56,897 nt of DNA from the NCBI GenBank assembly GCA_946498245.1, contig CAMMNN010000002.1:1-56897 (forward strand). The letters run 5' to 3'. Source of the stretch: an uncultured Clostridium sp. GTDB taxonomy: Bacteria; Bacillota; Clostridia; Lachnospirales; Lachnospiraceae. The notes under the pieces were generated by a model. The model had not been told where the DNA came from. It saw only the letters and a program-made list of their open reading frames with translations, and did not search any database. Positions 23,914-33,460 of the stretch are shown in pieces. A program made the translations under genes and the position numbers. Every line of letters starts with the position of its first letter. Positions within the stretch are counted from its first letter, which is position 1.

Positions 23914-25295
23914 TGCTTATGCCCCCCTTCTTCCACTGTAATGGCCACTGCGTCTTCCTTTGGAAATCTCTTTCTCATTTTCCGGTAGCACAAGCCATGG
24001 GCGCAGGCTGTCAAAAGCCAGGAAACCGGGTAAGATATGTACAGCACCGTAAGGGAATGGAAGGCGGCAAATACGGTAAAAATCCAAACTACCCGCAGGC
24101 CGCAGGCTCCTGTAAGAGACACCGCCATAGGAAGGATCGAATATCCCATTCCCCGCAGGCTGCCTACTAAAGTATCCATACAGCCGCAGAGAAAATAGGT
24201 GGAACAGATAATGCGAAGTCTCAGCATTCCATAGGAAATAACTTCCGGATCCGAGGAATAGATTCCCAGAAGTCCCCGTCCTCCGGCCAAAGCTCCCAGA
24301 CCTAAAATCAGGCCCGTAGCCGTTACAATTCCAAGGCACACCACAAGGATCCGATCCAGTCGGCTGTATTTCTTTCCGCCTATGTTCTGGCTGGTAAAAC
24401 TTAAATTAGCCTGGTAAACGGCGTTCATGGCCGTATACACAAAGCCCTCAATATTGGCAGCGGCAGTATTTCCCGCCATGGCAATGGAGCCAAAGGAATT
24501 GACAGAGGACTGGATCAGGACGTTGGACACAGAGAAAATGGCTCCCTGCATACCGGCGGGCAGGCCGATTTTTATAATCTGAATCAGCTTCTTTTTCCGG
24601 ATCCCCAATTTTTTCAGGTGGAGCTTCAGGCCCCCTTCACTCTTTATGAGACAGCGCATCACCAATCCGGCGGAAATGCATTGGGAAATAACCGTTGCCA
24701 GAGCCACTCCCGCCACGTCCATGTGAAATTCAATGACAAACCACAGGTTGAGGCAGATATTGACCACTCCGGCTATAGACAGATAGTATAAAGGCCTTTG
24801 GGTGTCCCCAATAGCCCGGAGCACCGCGCTTCCGAAATTGTACAGCATGACTACGGGCATTCCTGCGAAATAAATCCTCATATAAAGGACAGACTTGTCA
24901 ATAACATCCTCCGGCGTCCCCATGAGTCTCAGCAGGGGGCCGGCCGCCCCAATTCCCACGACAATGAGAATGAACCCGCTTATGAGGCTGGTAGCAATGG
25001 CCGTATGAACCGTATCGCTCAGTTCTTCCTCTTCTTTGGCCCCGTAATGTTTGGCCACCAGTACGTTTACCCCTACGGAGAGCCCTACAAAAAGATTGAT
25101 CAGCAGATTAATGAGGGAACTGGTAGAGCCTACGGCCGCCAGAGACTGGCTTCCCGCAAACCGCCCCACTACGATAATATCCGCCGCGTTAAACAAAAGC
25201 TGAAGAACCCCTGACAGCATCAGGGGCAGAGCAAAAAGCAGCAGCTTTCCCAGCACCGGGCCGCTGCACATATCAATCTCATAAGACTTTTTCAT
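23910..25295 (-). CDS. MATE-family efflux transporter (second of three)
   Basis: The 461-residue membrane protein carries the MATE signature near its N-terminus (LMLSGVLQLLFNAADIIVVGRFAG) and a second half with SFGSIAMAGNTAAANIEGFVY. It overlaps the gene upstream by 17 bases and the gene downstream by 4, inside a three-MATE operon. Its GGAGG ribosome-binding site lies within the end of the preceding gene. It is closer to the third copy than to the first by the shared AADxIIVGRF segment. Substrate unknown; exporters in tandem might form different specificities for one compound class. Confidence 0.92.
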   Translation of the reverse strand: MKKSYEIDMCSGPVLGKLLLFALPLMLSGVLQLLFNAADIIVVGRFAGSQSLAAVGSTSSLINLLINLFVGLSVGVNVLVAKHYGAKEEEELSDTVHTAIATSLISGFILIVVGIGAAGPLLRLMGTPEDVIDKSVLYMRIYFAGMPVVMLYNFGSAVLRAIGDTQRPLYYLSIAGVVNICLNLWFVIEFHMDVAGVALATVISQCISAGLVMRCLIKSEGGLKLHLKKLGIRKKKLIQIIKIGLPAGMQGAIFSVSNVLIQSSVNSFGSIAMAGNTAAANIEGFVYTAMNAVYQANLSFTSQNIGGKKYSRLDRILVVCLGIVTATGLILGLGALAGGRGLLGIYSSDPEVISYGMLRLRIICSTYFLCGCMDTLVGSLRGMGYSILPMAVSLTGACGLRVVWIFTVFAAFHSLTVLYISYPVSWLLTACAHGLCYRKMRKRFPKEDAVAITVEEGGHKQ

Positions 25296-26637
25296 TTTCT
25301 TTTGTCCTCCTCTGCTGCGTCTTATAAGTCCGGCCTTTCAGATAAAGGCCGGTAATCAATGTAACCGCCTCCGTTATCAGCATTACCGTCCAGATTCCCG
25401 TTACCCCCAGCGCCATGGGAAGAACCATAACCAAAATGCTGTTGATGATAAAGCCTCTCATAAGACATATGGCCATTGCCTGCCCCGGCTTCATGACAGA
25501 CTGAAAATAGGTGGAAAACAGCATATTAAAGCCCAGGAAAAGGAAGGAGAGAAAATACAGCCGGACGGCCTCTACGGACATTTCCAGGATCTCCGGCGCA
25601 GGTTCCACAAAGAGGGCCGTAATTTCCTTTGGAAAGAAAAGGCCTATTGCCGTAAATAGCACTCCCCCGATTCCGGCAGCCGTCATGCCGTACCGGAACG
25701 CCTGGGCTACCCTGTCTTTCCGGGCCGCTCCAAAGTTTACGGCCAGAATGGGCTGGGACGCCTGACAGATACCATTATTAATGGAGGTTACTACCAAGGC
25801 GCTGTTGGAAACAATGCCGTATACCACCACTCCCAGATCTCCCACATACCGCAAAAGCTGGCGGTTAAAGAGAAAAATAATGATCCCGCTGGACTCTTCC
25901 AAAAGAAAGCTGGCAAAACCGTGGTGGATAACCTCCCGGCATTTTGACAAAAGCTCCCGGGGCTTTACAATTTTCAGGGTGTTATTTTTGGAAAAGAAAT
26001 GGAGGCATAAAATCAACACTGTGAGGCTGCAGCCCAGAACCGTTGCAAAAGCGGCGCCGCCCATTCCCATATTCAAAGGAAAGATAAAAACATAATCCAT
26101 AATGACATTGGAGATTCCTCCCGTCACCACGCCCGCCATGGCCAGCTTGGGAGCTCCGTCATTGCGCACGAAAGCCTGAAGAAAGGAAGAAAACACAAAC
26201 ATTGGCGGCGCAATCTTTAAAAAGCGGCCATATTCCCGAACATAAGCGTCCGTAGCCTCATTTCTCCCCAAAAACCGGGTAATGGGGTCAAAAAAGGCTG
26301 TAAACAGGACCACGAAAAAAATGCTGGCGCAGACGGCCAGAATCAGGGCCGCCGTAAAGTATTCCCTGGCTTTCTCCTCTTCTCCCCGTCCCCTGCATAC
26401 GGAAAACAGGACTCCCCCGCCTACTCCAAAGAGGATTCCCGTACCCATATAGACAGAAAAAACCGGCAGAAGGAGATTTAAAGCCGCCAGTCCCACAGGA
26501 CCGACGCCTCTGCCTACCATCATGGTATCCGCCAAAATGTAGATAGAAGTTACCAAAGTGGCGCTGATAGAGGGCGCCAGATAAGATAAAAAAAGCCGGG
26601 AGGGTTTCTCCGTCAAAAAGATATTCTTGCCTTCCAT
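25279..26637 (-). CDS. MATE-family efflux transporter (first of three)
   Basis: This 452-residue MATE protein begins with FLTEKPSRLFLSYLAPSISA and SIYILADTMMVGRGVGPVGL, the pattern of the MepA-like/NorM branch with ILADTMMVG. It has about twelve membrane segments. It is the first MATE gene after glyS, separated by a terminator hairpin and with only a weak ribosome-binding site (TTCGGAT). Two other MATE genes follow with overlaps. The operon may depend on read-through from glyS or on a promoter that is not evident. Confidence 0.9.
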   Translation of the reverse strand: MEGKNIFLTEKPSRLFLSYLAPSISATLVTSIYILADTMMVGRGVGPVGLAALNLLLPVFSVYMGTGILFGVGGGVLFSVCRGRGEEEKAREYFTAALILAVCASIFFVVLFTAFFDPITRFLGRNEATDAYVREYGRFLKIAPPMFVFSSFLQAFVRNDGAPKLAMAGVVTGGISNVIMDYVFIFPLNMGMGGAAFATVLGCSLTVLILCLHFFSKNNTLKIVKPRELLSKCREVIHHGFASFLLEESSGIIIFLFNRQLLRYVGDLGVVVYGIVSNSALVVTSINNGICQASQPILAVNFGAARKDRVAQAFRYGMTAAGIGGVLFTAIGLFFPKEITALFVEPAPEILEMSVEAVRLYFLSFLFLGFNMLFSTYFQSVMKPGQAMAICLMRGFIINSILVMVLPMALGVTGIWTVMLITEAVTLITGLYLKGRTYKTQQRRTKENEKVL

Positions 26638-26653
26638 ATCCGAACATAAAGGA

Positions 26654-26693
26654 CTGCTTCTCCCCTCTGCCCCAGGCAGATGGGAAAAAGCAG
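26654..26693 (-). terminator. Hairpin after glyS
   Basis: A long imperfect stem (CTGCTTCTCCCCTCTGCC pairs with GGCAGATGGGAAAAAGCAG) lies between the glyS stop and the first MATE gene. The tail on the minus strand (TCCTTTATG) is only moderately U-rich, so termination may be partial. Confidence 0.6.
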
Positions 26694-26739
26694 CCCCGTC
26701 TCCTTTTTATTTGATTCCAGTTTCTTAATTCCTGTTTCT

Positions 26740-28128
26740 TTAGAAGCGGAACTTATCTTCCAGCCAATTCTTCAGCTCTGCAATGGGTACCCGAACCTGT
26801 TCCATGGTGTCCCGATCTCTCACTGTTACGGCCTGATCCTCTTCAGAATCGAAATCGTAGGTAATGCAGAAGGGCGTACCGATTTCGTCCTGTCTTCTGT
26901 AGCGCTTGCCGATATTTCCTCTGTCGTCAAATTCGCAGTTGTAGTATTTGGACAGTTCCCTGTAAACCTTTTCCGCGCCCTCGTTTAATTTCTTTGACAG
27001 GGGCAGGATTCCCACTTTCACCGGAGCGATAGCCGGGTGGAAATGAAGGACAGTACGCACATCTCCTCCCTCCAGCTCTTCCTCGTCGTAAGCGGAGCAA
27101 AGGAAGGCCAGGGTTACGCGGTCAGCTCCCAGGGACGGCTCGATAACATAGGGAATGTATTTTTCTTTGGTTTCATCATCAAAATACATCATATCCTGGC
27201 CGGAGGTATTCTGATGCTGGGTCAGATCGTAGTCCGTCCGGTCTGCAATGCCCCAGAGTTCGCCCCAGCCAAAGGGGAAGAGGAACTCAATGTCCGTAGT
27301 AGCCTTGCTGTAAAAGCTCAGTTCTTCCGGAGAATGATCTCTGACTCTCATCTCGTCTTCTTTCAATCCCAGGGCCTTCAGCCAGTTAATGCAGAACTCT
27401 TTCCAGTAGGCAAACCACTCTAAGTCTGTATCGGGTTTGCAGAAAAATTCCAGTTCCATCTGTTCAAATTCTCTGGTACGGAAGGTAAAGTTTCCGGGAG
27501 TGATCTCGTTGCGGAAGGATTTTCCGATCTGGCCGATACCAAAGGGCACTTTCTTTCTGGAAGTTCTCTGGACATTCTTAAAGTTTACGAAAATACCCTG
27601 AGCCGTTTCCGGTCTGAGGTATACGGTATTTTTCGCGTCTTCCGTAACGCCCTGGAAGGTCTTGAACATCAGGTTAAACTGACGAATATCGGTAAAGTCG
27701 TGCTTACCGCAGCTCGGGCAGCAGATTCCCTTATCTTCAATATACTGCTTCATTTCTTCCTGGCTCCAGCCGTCAACGGAAGATTCCGGCACAATGCCGT
27801 TTTCCGCCATGTAATCTTCAATGAGCTTATCAGCGCGGAACCGCTCCTTACACGCCTTGCAGTCCATGAGAGGATCGGAAAAGCCCCCCAGATGGCCGGA
27901 AGCTACCCATGTCTGGGAGTTCATTAAGATGGCGCAGTCGACGCCTACGTTGTAGGGGCTCTCCTGGACAAACTTCTGCCACCAGGCTTTTTTCACATTG
28001 TTTTTCAGCTCAACGCCCAGGTTTCCGTAATCCCAGGTATTGGCCAGACCGCCGTAAATTTCAGAACCGGGGTATACAAACCCTCTGGATTTTGCCAGCG
28101 CTACTATTTTTTCCATTGTCTTTTCCAT
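26740..28128 (-). CDS. glyS: Glycyl-tRNA synthetase (single-chain, alpha2 type)
   Basis: The 462-residue class II synthetase charges tRNA-Gly. It is the one-chain archaeal/eukaryal-like type: N-terminal [21 protein letters not shown], a Cys-containing insert (CKACKERF and [10 protein letters not shown]), class II motif 2 near [21 protein letters not shown], and a C-terminal anticodon-binding domain ([20 protein letters not shown]). Length fits the family. It is downstream of recO and a lipoprotein gene, in the order common to Lachnospiraceae. Confidence 0.96.
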   Translation of the reverse strand: MEKTMEKIVALAKSRGFVYPGSEIYGGLANTWDYGNLGVELKNNVKKAWWQKFVQESPYNVGVDCAILMNSQTWVASGHLGGFSDPLMDCKACKERFRADKLIEDYMAENGIVPESSVDGWSQEEMKQYIEDKGICCPSCGKHDFTDIRQFNLMFKTFQGVTEDAKNTVYLRPETAQGIFVNFKNVQRTSRKKVPFGIGQIGKSFRNEITPGNFTFRTREFEQMELEFFCKPDTDLEWFAYWKEFCINWLKALGLKEDEMRVRDHSPEELSFYSKATTDIEFLFPFGWGELWGIADRTDYDLTQHQNTSGQDMMYFDDETKEKYIPYVIEPSLGADRVTLAFLCSAYDEEELEGGDVRTVLHFHPAIAPVKVGILPLSKKLNEGAEKVYRELSKYYNCEFDDRGNIGKRYRRQDEIGTPFCITYDFDSEEDQAVTVRDRDTMEQVRVPIAELKNWLEDKFRF

Positions 28129-28164
28129 TGTTATCCTACCTCTTTCATTGGCTTTTTTCTGAAT

Positions 28165-28791
28165 CTATTGAAAAATCACAGCCCCGCCGTCTTCCGGGAT
28201 CCGGGCGCTGCGGCTGTCCGTAATTTCCACGCCTTCTGTAGCGTACAGGATTTTTCCGGCTGTCTGAACCGTTACGGCTCCTTCTATCTGAACCAGCGTT
28301 CCCTTCTGGGCCGCTGCGGCCTCCAGGGATACCTTTTCTCCGCCCTCGGCTTTCCGGAGAGGCTTATCTAAAGACGCTGCTTCTGAGGCGCCGCTTACCT
28401 GAATGCTGGTAACGGGCACTCCGGCGGCCTGAGAAAACCCTACCAGGGCTTCGCTGCTGCCGTAGTCCAAAATCATAATAGCCGTGCCGTCTTTGATTTC
28501 ACAGCTTTGAACTGCCACCGGCAGTTTTTCCTGCCCTTCTTCATTAACGGCTTTGGCCTCTCTGCCCTGTTCCGCGTTAAAGTCCGCCACTGCCTGCTCT
28601 GCAAAAGCCCTCAATTCCTCTTCACTGTAGGCGTCAGAGCTGCTGGGTTCCACAGTGCCTGTAGAAAGGCTGCCGTCTTCAGCCACATAGATAGTGTTCT
28701 CTGCAGGGCTGAATCCTCCGCCGCCTGCAGCCCCGCAACCGCTTAAAATAAGTGTCAGGGCCAGGGCGGCCATTCCCATTCCCTTTTTCAT
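28165..28791 (-). CDS. Predicted lipoprotein, unknown function
   Basis: The 208-residue protein has a short lipoprotein signal (MKKGMGMAALALTLILSGCG, lipobox Cys19) and should be anchored outside the membrane. The mature part has a helical segment rich in Ala/Glu (EELRAFAEQAVADFNAEQGR), a stretch of small strands (AIMILDYGSSEALVGF) and a C-terminal region ending GGAVIFQ. No known domain was recognised. The ATG at 28791 is preferred because GGAGG lies five bases upstream; the frame remains open to 28803. It sits between recO and glyS on the same strand. Confidence 0.75.
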   Translation of the reverse strand: MKKGMGMAALALTLILSGCGAAGGGGFSPAENTIYVAEDGSLSTGTVEPSSSDAYSEEELRAFAEQAVADFNAEQGREAKAVNEEGQEKLPVAVQSCEIKDGTAIMILDYGSSEALVGFSQAAGVPVTSIQVSGASEAASLDKPLRKAEGGEKVSLEAAAAQKGTLVQIEGAVTVQTAGKILYATEGVEITDSRSARIPEDGGAVIFQ

Positions 28792-28873
28792 AATCTCCTC
28801 CAAGTTAAACCGTTTCCTATATCTCGTATATCATAACCGCTTTCCGCGATATTTTCAATACCCTCCGGACATT

Positions 28874-29521
28874 TTAAATCATGGTTTCCAAAATTTCCAG
28901 GGATTTGAAGGTTCTGTCAATGTAGCGGCGCATATTGTCGTCTACGCAGTCCCCAAATTCTTTCAGTACGGATTCCGTCACCGTAAACCGGAAAAGAGAC
29001 TCGATAGGGGAAGATACTACGTATTCCCAGGTATAGTTTGCGGAATCGCTTACCGCCAGGGTGGGACGCTCCGTGTACTCTCCGTTAATCACCATGGCCT
29101 TCAGTTCAAAGATCCTTCTGACCAGTTTTCTGGGAATGGACGGCTTTGACAGAGCCCTCAGGGACTGGTACGCCAGCTTTAAAAGGGGTTCCGCGTCCAT
29201 ATTCTCCCTGGAATAATAGTCGCACAGCTCCAAAAAATAGGATCCGTAGCAGGCTGCCTCCATATCGGCGGCAATTTCCTGAAAGTAATTGGAAATCTCA
29301 GCCGAATGGAGGGTATAGGCCTCCCGGCCTTCAAAAAGCCGGAAGGTACCGAAAGCAAAGGTCCGGCAGGGGGCCATCAGGGCATTGCCCGGTCTTCTGG
29401 CTCCTCTGGCAAAGGCAGTGATTTTGCCCCGATCTCTGGTAAGCAGCACCAGCCTCCTGTCATATTCCCCGGAAGGTGCCGTCTTCATTACCATGGCCAT
29501 GACCGTTACCGTGTCTCTCAT
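28874..29521 (-). CDS. recO: DNA repair protein RecO
   Basis: RecO loads RecA with RecR and anneals ssDNA in recombinational repair. The 215-residue product has the N-terminal OB-fold (GEYDRRLVLLTRDRGKITAFARGARRP, residues 18-44) and an all-helical C-terminal part. It is shorter than the 240-250 residues usual in other Firmicutes and lacks the four-cysteine zinc motif, which seems to be the form found in Lachnospiraceae. It lies eight bases downstream of era, a classic neighbour. Confidence 0.9.
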   Translation of the reverse strand: MRDTVTVMAMVMKTAPSGEYDRRLVLLTRDRGKITAFARGARRPGNALMAPCRTFAFGTFRLFEGREAYTLHSAEISNYFQEIAADMEAACYGSYFLELCDYYSRENMDAEPLLKLAYQSLRALSKPSIPRKLVRRIFELKAMVINGEYTERPTLAVSDSANYTWEYVVSSPIESLFRFTVTESVLKEFGDCVDDNMRRYIDRTFKSLEILETMI

Positions 29522-29529
29522 AGCGCCTC

Positions 29530-30438
29530 CTAAATATCCTTGTCATTGTAGCCGTAATTCTTCATCAGAATATCGCTGTCTCTCCATTCCCTGCGTACTT
29601 TCACCCAAAGCTGCAGATTTACCTGGGTTTCCAGCATGGCTTCTATCTCCCGTCTGGCAGCGCTGCCGATGCGTTTCAGCATCGCCCCGCCTTTTCCGAT
29701 AACGATCCCTTTATGAGATTCCCTTTCACAGATAATAGTGGCCTCAATGTCCATGATTCCGTTTTTCCGTTCCGACATTTTTTCAATGGTCACCGCAATG
29801 CCGTGAGGAATCTCGTCTTCCAGAAGTCTCAGAGCCTTTTCCCGGATCAGCTCCGCCGCTATCTGGCGCATAGGCTGATCCGTAATGGTGTCCTCATCAT
29901 AAAATTCCGGGCCGTAAGGAAGATAACGAAACATCAAATCCACCAGGAGATCCGTGTTTTTCTTTTTTAAGGCCGATACGGGGACGATTTCCGCAAAATC
30001 GCAGATGTCCTTGTAGGCATTAATATAAGTCAGGATTTCTTCCTGCTTTTTAACCGTATCGATCTTATTAATTACCAGAATCACCGGCAGAGACGTCTTT
30101 TGAAGTTGCTCCGCTATATGGCGCTCTCCCGCCCCGATAAAGGTAGTGGGCTCCACCAGCCACAGAATCAGATCCACTTCCTTTAAAGTATGCTCCGCCA
30201 CGCTGACCATATACTCGCCCAGCTTGTTTTTCGCCTTGTGGATGCCTGGGGTATCTACAAATACAATCTGGCCCCGTTCATCTGTATACACTGTCTGAAT
30301 CCGGTTTCGGGTGGTCTGGGGTTTGTCTGAGGTTATGGCTATCTTCTGCCCGATAAGGTGGTTCATAAGGGTGGACTTTCCCACATTGGGCCTTCCGATT
30401 AACGTGACAAAACCGGACTTTTTCTGATTGTTCTCCAT
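29530..30438 (-). CDS. era: GTPase Era
   Basis: Era is an essential GTPase that binds the 3' end of 16S rRNA during 30S maturation. The 302-residue product has G1 GRPNVGKST, G3 DTPGIH, G4 NKID and a C-terminal KH domain (GIVIGKGGAMLKRIG). The ATG at 30438 (MENNQKKSG) is chosen for the usual family length and GGAG upstream; the longer open frame to 30495 overlaps the M16 peptidase gene's end. It is followed by recO. Confidence 0.96.
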   Translation of the reverse strand: MENNQKKSGFVTLIGRPNVGKSTLMNHLIGQKIAITSDKPQTTRNRIQTVYTDERGQIVFVDTPGIHKAKNKLGEYMVSVAEHTLKEVDLILWLVEPTTFIGAGERHIAEQLQKTSLPVILVINKIDTVKKQEEILTYINAYKDICDFAEIVPVSALKKKNTDLLVDLMFRYLPYGPEFYDEDTITDQPMRQIAAELIREKALRLLEDEIPHGIAVTIEKMSERKNGIMDIEATIICERESHKGIVIGKGGAMLKRIGSAARREIEAMLETQVNLQLWVKVRREWRDSDILMKNYGYNDKDI

Positions 30439-30481
30439 ATATTCTCCATTCTGCCTTTCGGCCTCCATCTTTGGCGCGGGT

Positions 30482-33424
30482 TTATGAAACCCCAAAAAGG
30501 TTTTTCACTTCTCCAAACAGCTCTGCTTTCGCCTTGACCTTCTCTTCATTTCCGATTACGCACAGGCTTCCCGTATCCAGAATAGCCTGCACAATGGGAG
30601 CCAGCTTCCGAATATCCTCCTGGGTAGCTGACAGCACCTGATCCCTTTCCTCCTGGAGCATTTCCTCCGTCACTCCCGACAGATAGGCCGACAGCCCTCT
30701 GGAGCCTTTAATAGACGGGGGAAGAGGCGTATCCAGATCGCTGATTGCGCCAATGACGTATTTGGTCATGTCCCTTTCGTCTACGGTAAAGTTTTCCAGG
30801 TATTTGGGAATCCCCTGGTAAATCTCATTGGTTTCCGCCAGATTGGGATCCCGGTAGGACACCAGATAGCCCTCGCCGGAACGGCCAAATCCGCACATAC
30901 AGCCGTATGCGCCGCCTTTTACTCTTAAATTGAGCCACAGATAATCGTAGCTTAAAATCACTTTCAGGATCCGCAAGGCGCCGGTATAGGAAAGTCCGGC
31001 CTTTTTAAAGTTTCCGCACCGGGCCACGTAATTGACCTGGGAAGCTGTCTGGAATCCTTCGTTCCGGTTTCCGGTCTCAAAAGTATAGGCATGAACCGGA
31101 GAAGGCTGTCCAAAGGCCTTTAAATCTTCTGTAAACTTAGCCAGCTCCGGAGCCAGCAGACGGTATCCTTCCTCGTCAGCCGTATAGCTTACCAGAAGGT
31201 TCTCCGCTGTAAAGAGCTTCTTTGCCGTCTCCTTTAGCTTTTCTATCAGCTTCTTTCTGGCCTCAGGATCCGCCTCATATTCTTTTACCGTTTTTTCTAA
31301 GAACTGGTAAAATCCGATGCCTCCCGTCTGATCATTAAAGCTGGATACAGGTGAAAAGTAAGAGGTCGCCCTGGCTACCGCTGCGGAGTGGGATCCGTTT
31401 TCCAGCTTCATGCGGCTGCGGGAGCGGGTTTCCGCCAGAATTTCTCCCAGGCGTTTTTCATCATCCAGTTTCGATCTTGTCAGAATTTCGCCTAAAATCT
31501 CCAGGCCAAAACCGATTTTATCATAGAGAACCTTTACAGCCGCCGCAAAGACTCCTGTAAACCGTTCCGGATCTTTCAAATCAGGGTAAGACGTTACAGA
31601 CAGGCTGACGCCACCGCTGTTTAAATAGATTTCGCTGGTCAAATCGCTATAGGTATAATGTTCCGTATCCACATAGCCCAAAACGGCCTTTAACAGTCCC
31701 GCGTAGGGCAGCTCCTCCTGATCCAGGCGGTTGGTGTCAAATAAAAGCTGCAAATATCCGATACCGGCAGTAAAGAAGTTGTGATGGAGAACAGGAACGC
31801 CTCCCTCCTCCTTCTTATCCCAATAGATTTTTTCCGCTTTCTTTCCAATATCTTCTCTCTTTAACAGAGGGATCTTGGCTAAATCCTCCTGAGGCGACGG
31901 AGTTCCCTGGTACTCTTTTAAGGCCTTTGTTTCAGCAGCCAGGGCTTCCAGTTCTTCTTTGGAAAGGCTTTCCTTTTTCTGGGCCAGCTTTGCAGCCAGA
32001 GCCGCGTCCTCCTGGGCCGTAAGATTTTTCTTAGGTTTCACCGTAATGACCGCTTCAAAGGGATTATCCAGCAGATAATCCCGGATAAGCTGCTCAAAAT
32101 ACCCCTCATCCACAGCCTTCTTTAAAAAGTCAAAGGTTTCCTGGTACTGCAGATGCAGCATGGGGTCCCCGCCATAAAGCCAACTGTCCATAGACCACAG
32201 CCCGTACATGAGTCCCTTGGGGGCGGAACCGTAGTCCGCCTCTCTGTAGCGGAACTCATAGTAATTTAATCCCGCCAGAAGGCTCCTGCGGTCGATTCCC
32301 AAATCCGCCAGACGGCGCAGGGTTCCCTTAACTACTGCTAAAAATTCGCCTTTCTGATCCGCCTCAGCATTTTTAGCGATTACGGAAAAATACGGCTGAA
32401 GTATCCCGTTTTCATATCCTCCCAGAATGTCCTGGCCAATGCCCGCATCATAAAGGGCCTGCTTTAAGGGGGCTCCGGGAGCGTCTATAAGGGTGTATTC
32501 CAAAATCTGGAAAGCAACGTACAGTTTTGGATCCAGGTTCGTTCCGATTACGGTATTAACGGACAGATAAGCGGCGTGATCCTCCGGCTCCTCCTCTGTA
32601 ATGGAATAAAAAATCTCCTTTTCCACAGGGGCTTTAAAGGCTTTCTGAAGACGGATTTCAGAATCCACCTCTTTCTTTTCGTAATGGCTTAAATATTCTC
32701 TGTCCAGCCACTCCAGCTTCTCCGCCATATCCATGCTGCCGTAGAGATAAATAAAGCTGTTGGAGGGGTGGTAGTAAGTGCTGTGGAACTGCAGAAACTG
32801 CTCATAGGTCAGATCCGGAATCACCGCCGGATCGCCGCCGGATTCATTTCCATAGGCCGTATCGGGGAAGAGAACCTGCCGGGTCACCCGATCCAAAACT
32901 CCCTCCGGAGACGAAAAGGCTCCTTTCATTTCATTGTAAACCACGCCGTTAATGGTCAGTTCTCCCTCAGGGCTTTCCAGCTCATAATGCCAGCCTTCCT
33001 GCATAAAGATCTTGGGCTCCCGGTAGATATTGGGGCGGAGAACCGCGTCCATATAGACATCCATAAGATTTTGAAAATCCTTGTCATTGCAGCTTGCCAC
33101 AGGGTACACCGTTTTGTCCGGGTATGTCATGGCGTTTAAAAAAGTATTTAAGGAGCCTTTCACCAGCTCCACAAAGGGATCCTTTACGGGAAATTTCTCA
33201 GAACCGCACAAAACGCTGTGCTCCAAAATATGGGGAAGGCCGGTGCTGTCCTCCGGCGGAGTGCGAAATCCAATGGAAAACACTTTATTTTCATCATCAT
33301 TTTCCATTAAAAAGATCCGCGCCCCGGTTTTTATATGCTCCAGAACGGTTCCTGCAGAATCCATCTCTTCCAGTCTTTTCTGCTGAATAACACGATATGC
33401 CTTCAGCTCTTCTAATCTCTTCAT
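30482..33424 (-). CDS. M16C metallopeptidase (presequence-protease/insulinase family)
   Basis: The 980-residue protein is a two-halved pitrilysin-type zinc peptidase. The inverted zinc motif H-x-x-E-H is at residues 65-69 (HILEHSVLCGSEKFP), with the distal glutamate region further on (KGAFSSPEGVLDRV). The C-terminal half is a typical inactive M16 repeat with YLVSYRDPNLAETNEIY. The length matches the M16C family (Cym1/falcilysin-like), which cleaves peptides up to about 65 residues. No signal peptide is seen. A role in peptide turnover in the cytoplasm is likely. An AGGAAATAAT site precedes the ATG. Confidence 0.92.
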   Translation of the reverse strand: MKRLEELKAYRVIQQKRLEEMDSAGTVLEHIKTGARIFLMENDDENKVFSIGFRTPPEDSTGLPHILEHSVLCGSEKFPVKDPFVELVKGSLNTFLNAMTYPDKTVYPVASCNDKDFQNLMDVYMDAVLRPNIYREPKIFMQEGWHYELESPEGELTINGVVYNEMKGAFSSPEGVLDRVTRQVLFPDTAYGNESGGDPAVIPDLTYEQFLQFHSTYYHPSNSFIYLYGSMDMAEKLEWLDREYLSHYEKKEVDSEIRLQKAFKAPVEKEIFYSITEEEPEDHAAYLSVNTVIGTNLDPKLYVAFQILEYTLIDAPGAPLKQALYDAGIGQDILGGYENGILQPYFSVIAKNAEADQKGEFLAVVKGTLRRLADLGIDRRSLLAGLNYYEFRYREADYGSAPKGLMYGLWSMDSWLYGGDPMLHLQYQETFDFLKKAVDEGYFEQLIRDYLLDNPFEAVITVKPKKNLTAQEDAALAAKLAQKKESLSKEELEALAAETKALKEYQGTPSPQEDLAKIPLLKREDIGKKAEKIYWDKKEEGGVPVLHHNFFTAGIGYLQLLFDTNRLDQEELPYAGLLKAVLGYVDTEHYTYSDLTSEIYLNSGGVSLSVTSYPDLKDPERFTGVFAAAVKVLYDKIGFGLEILGEILTRSKLDDEKRLGEILAETRSRSRMKLENGSHSAAVARATSYFSPVSSFNDQTGGIGFYQFLEKTVKEYEADPEARKKLIEKLKETAKKLFTAENLLVSYTADEEGYRLLAPELAKFTEDLKAFGQPSPVHAYTFETGNRNEGFQTASQVNYVARCGNFKKAGLSYTGALRILKVILSYDYLWLNLRVKGGAYGCMCGFGRSGEGYLVSYRDPNLAETNEIYQGIPKYLENFTVDERDMTKYVIGAISDLDTPLPPSIKGSRGLSAYLSGVTEEMLQEERDQVLSATQEDIRKLAPIVQAILDTGSLCVIGNEEKVKAKAELFGEVKNLFGVS

Positions 33425-33460
33425 ATTATTTCCTCCAGTGAAAACCGCGTCTGCGGCATT

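Noticed and set aside
23187..25214. Plus-strand open frames opposite the MATE genes
   Set aside because: They are shadows of membrane-protein coding sequence without ribosome-binding sites or conserved features.
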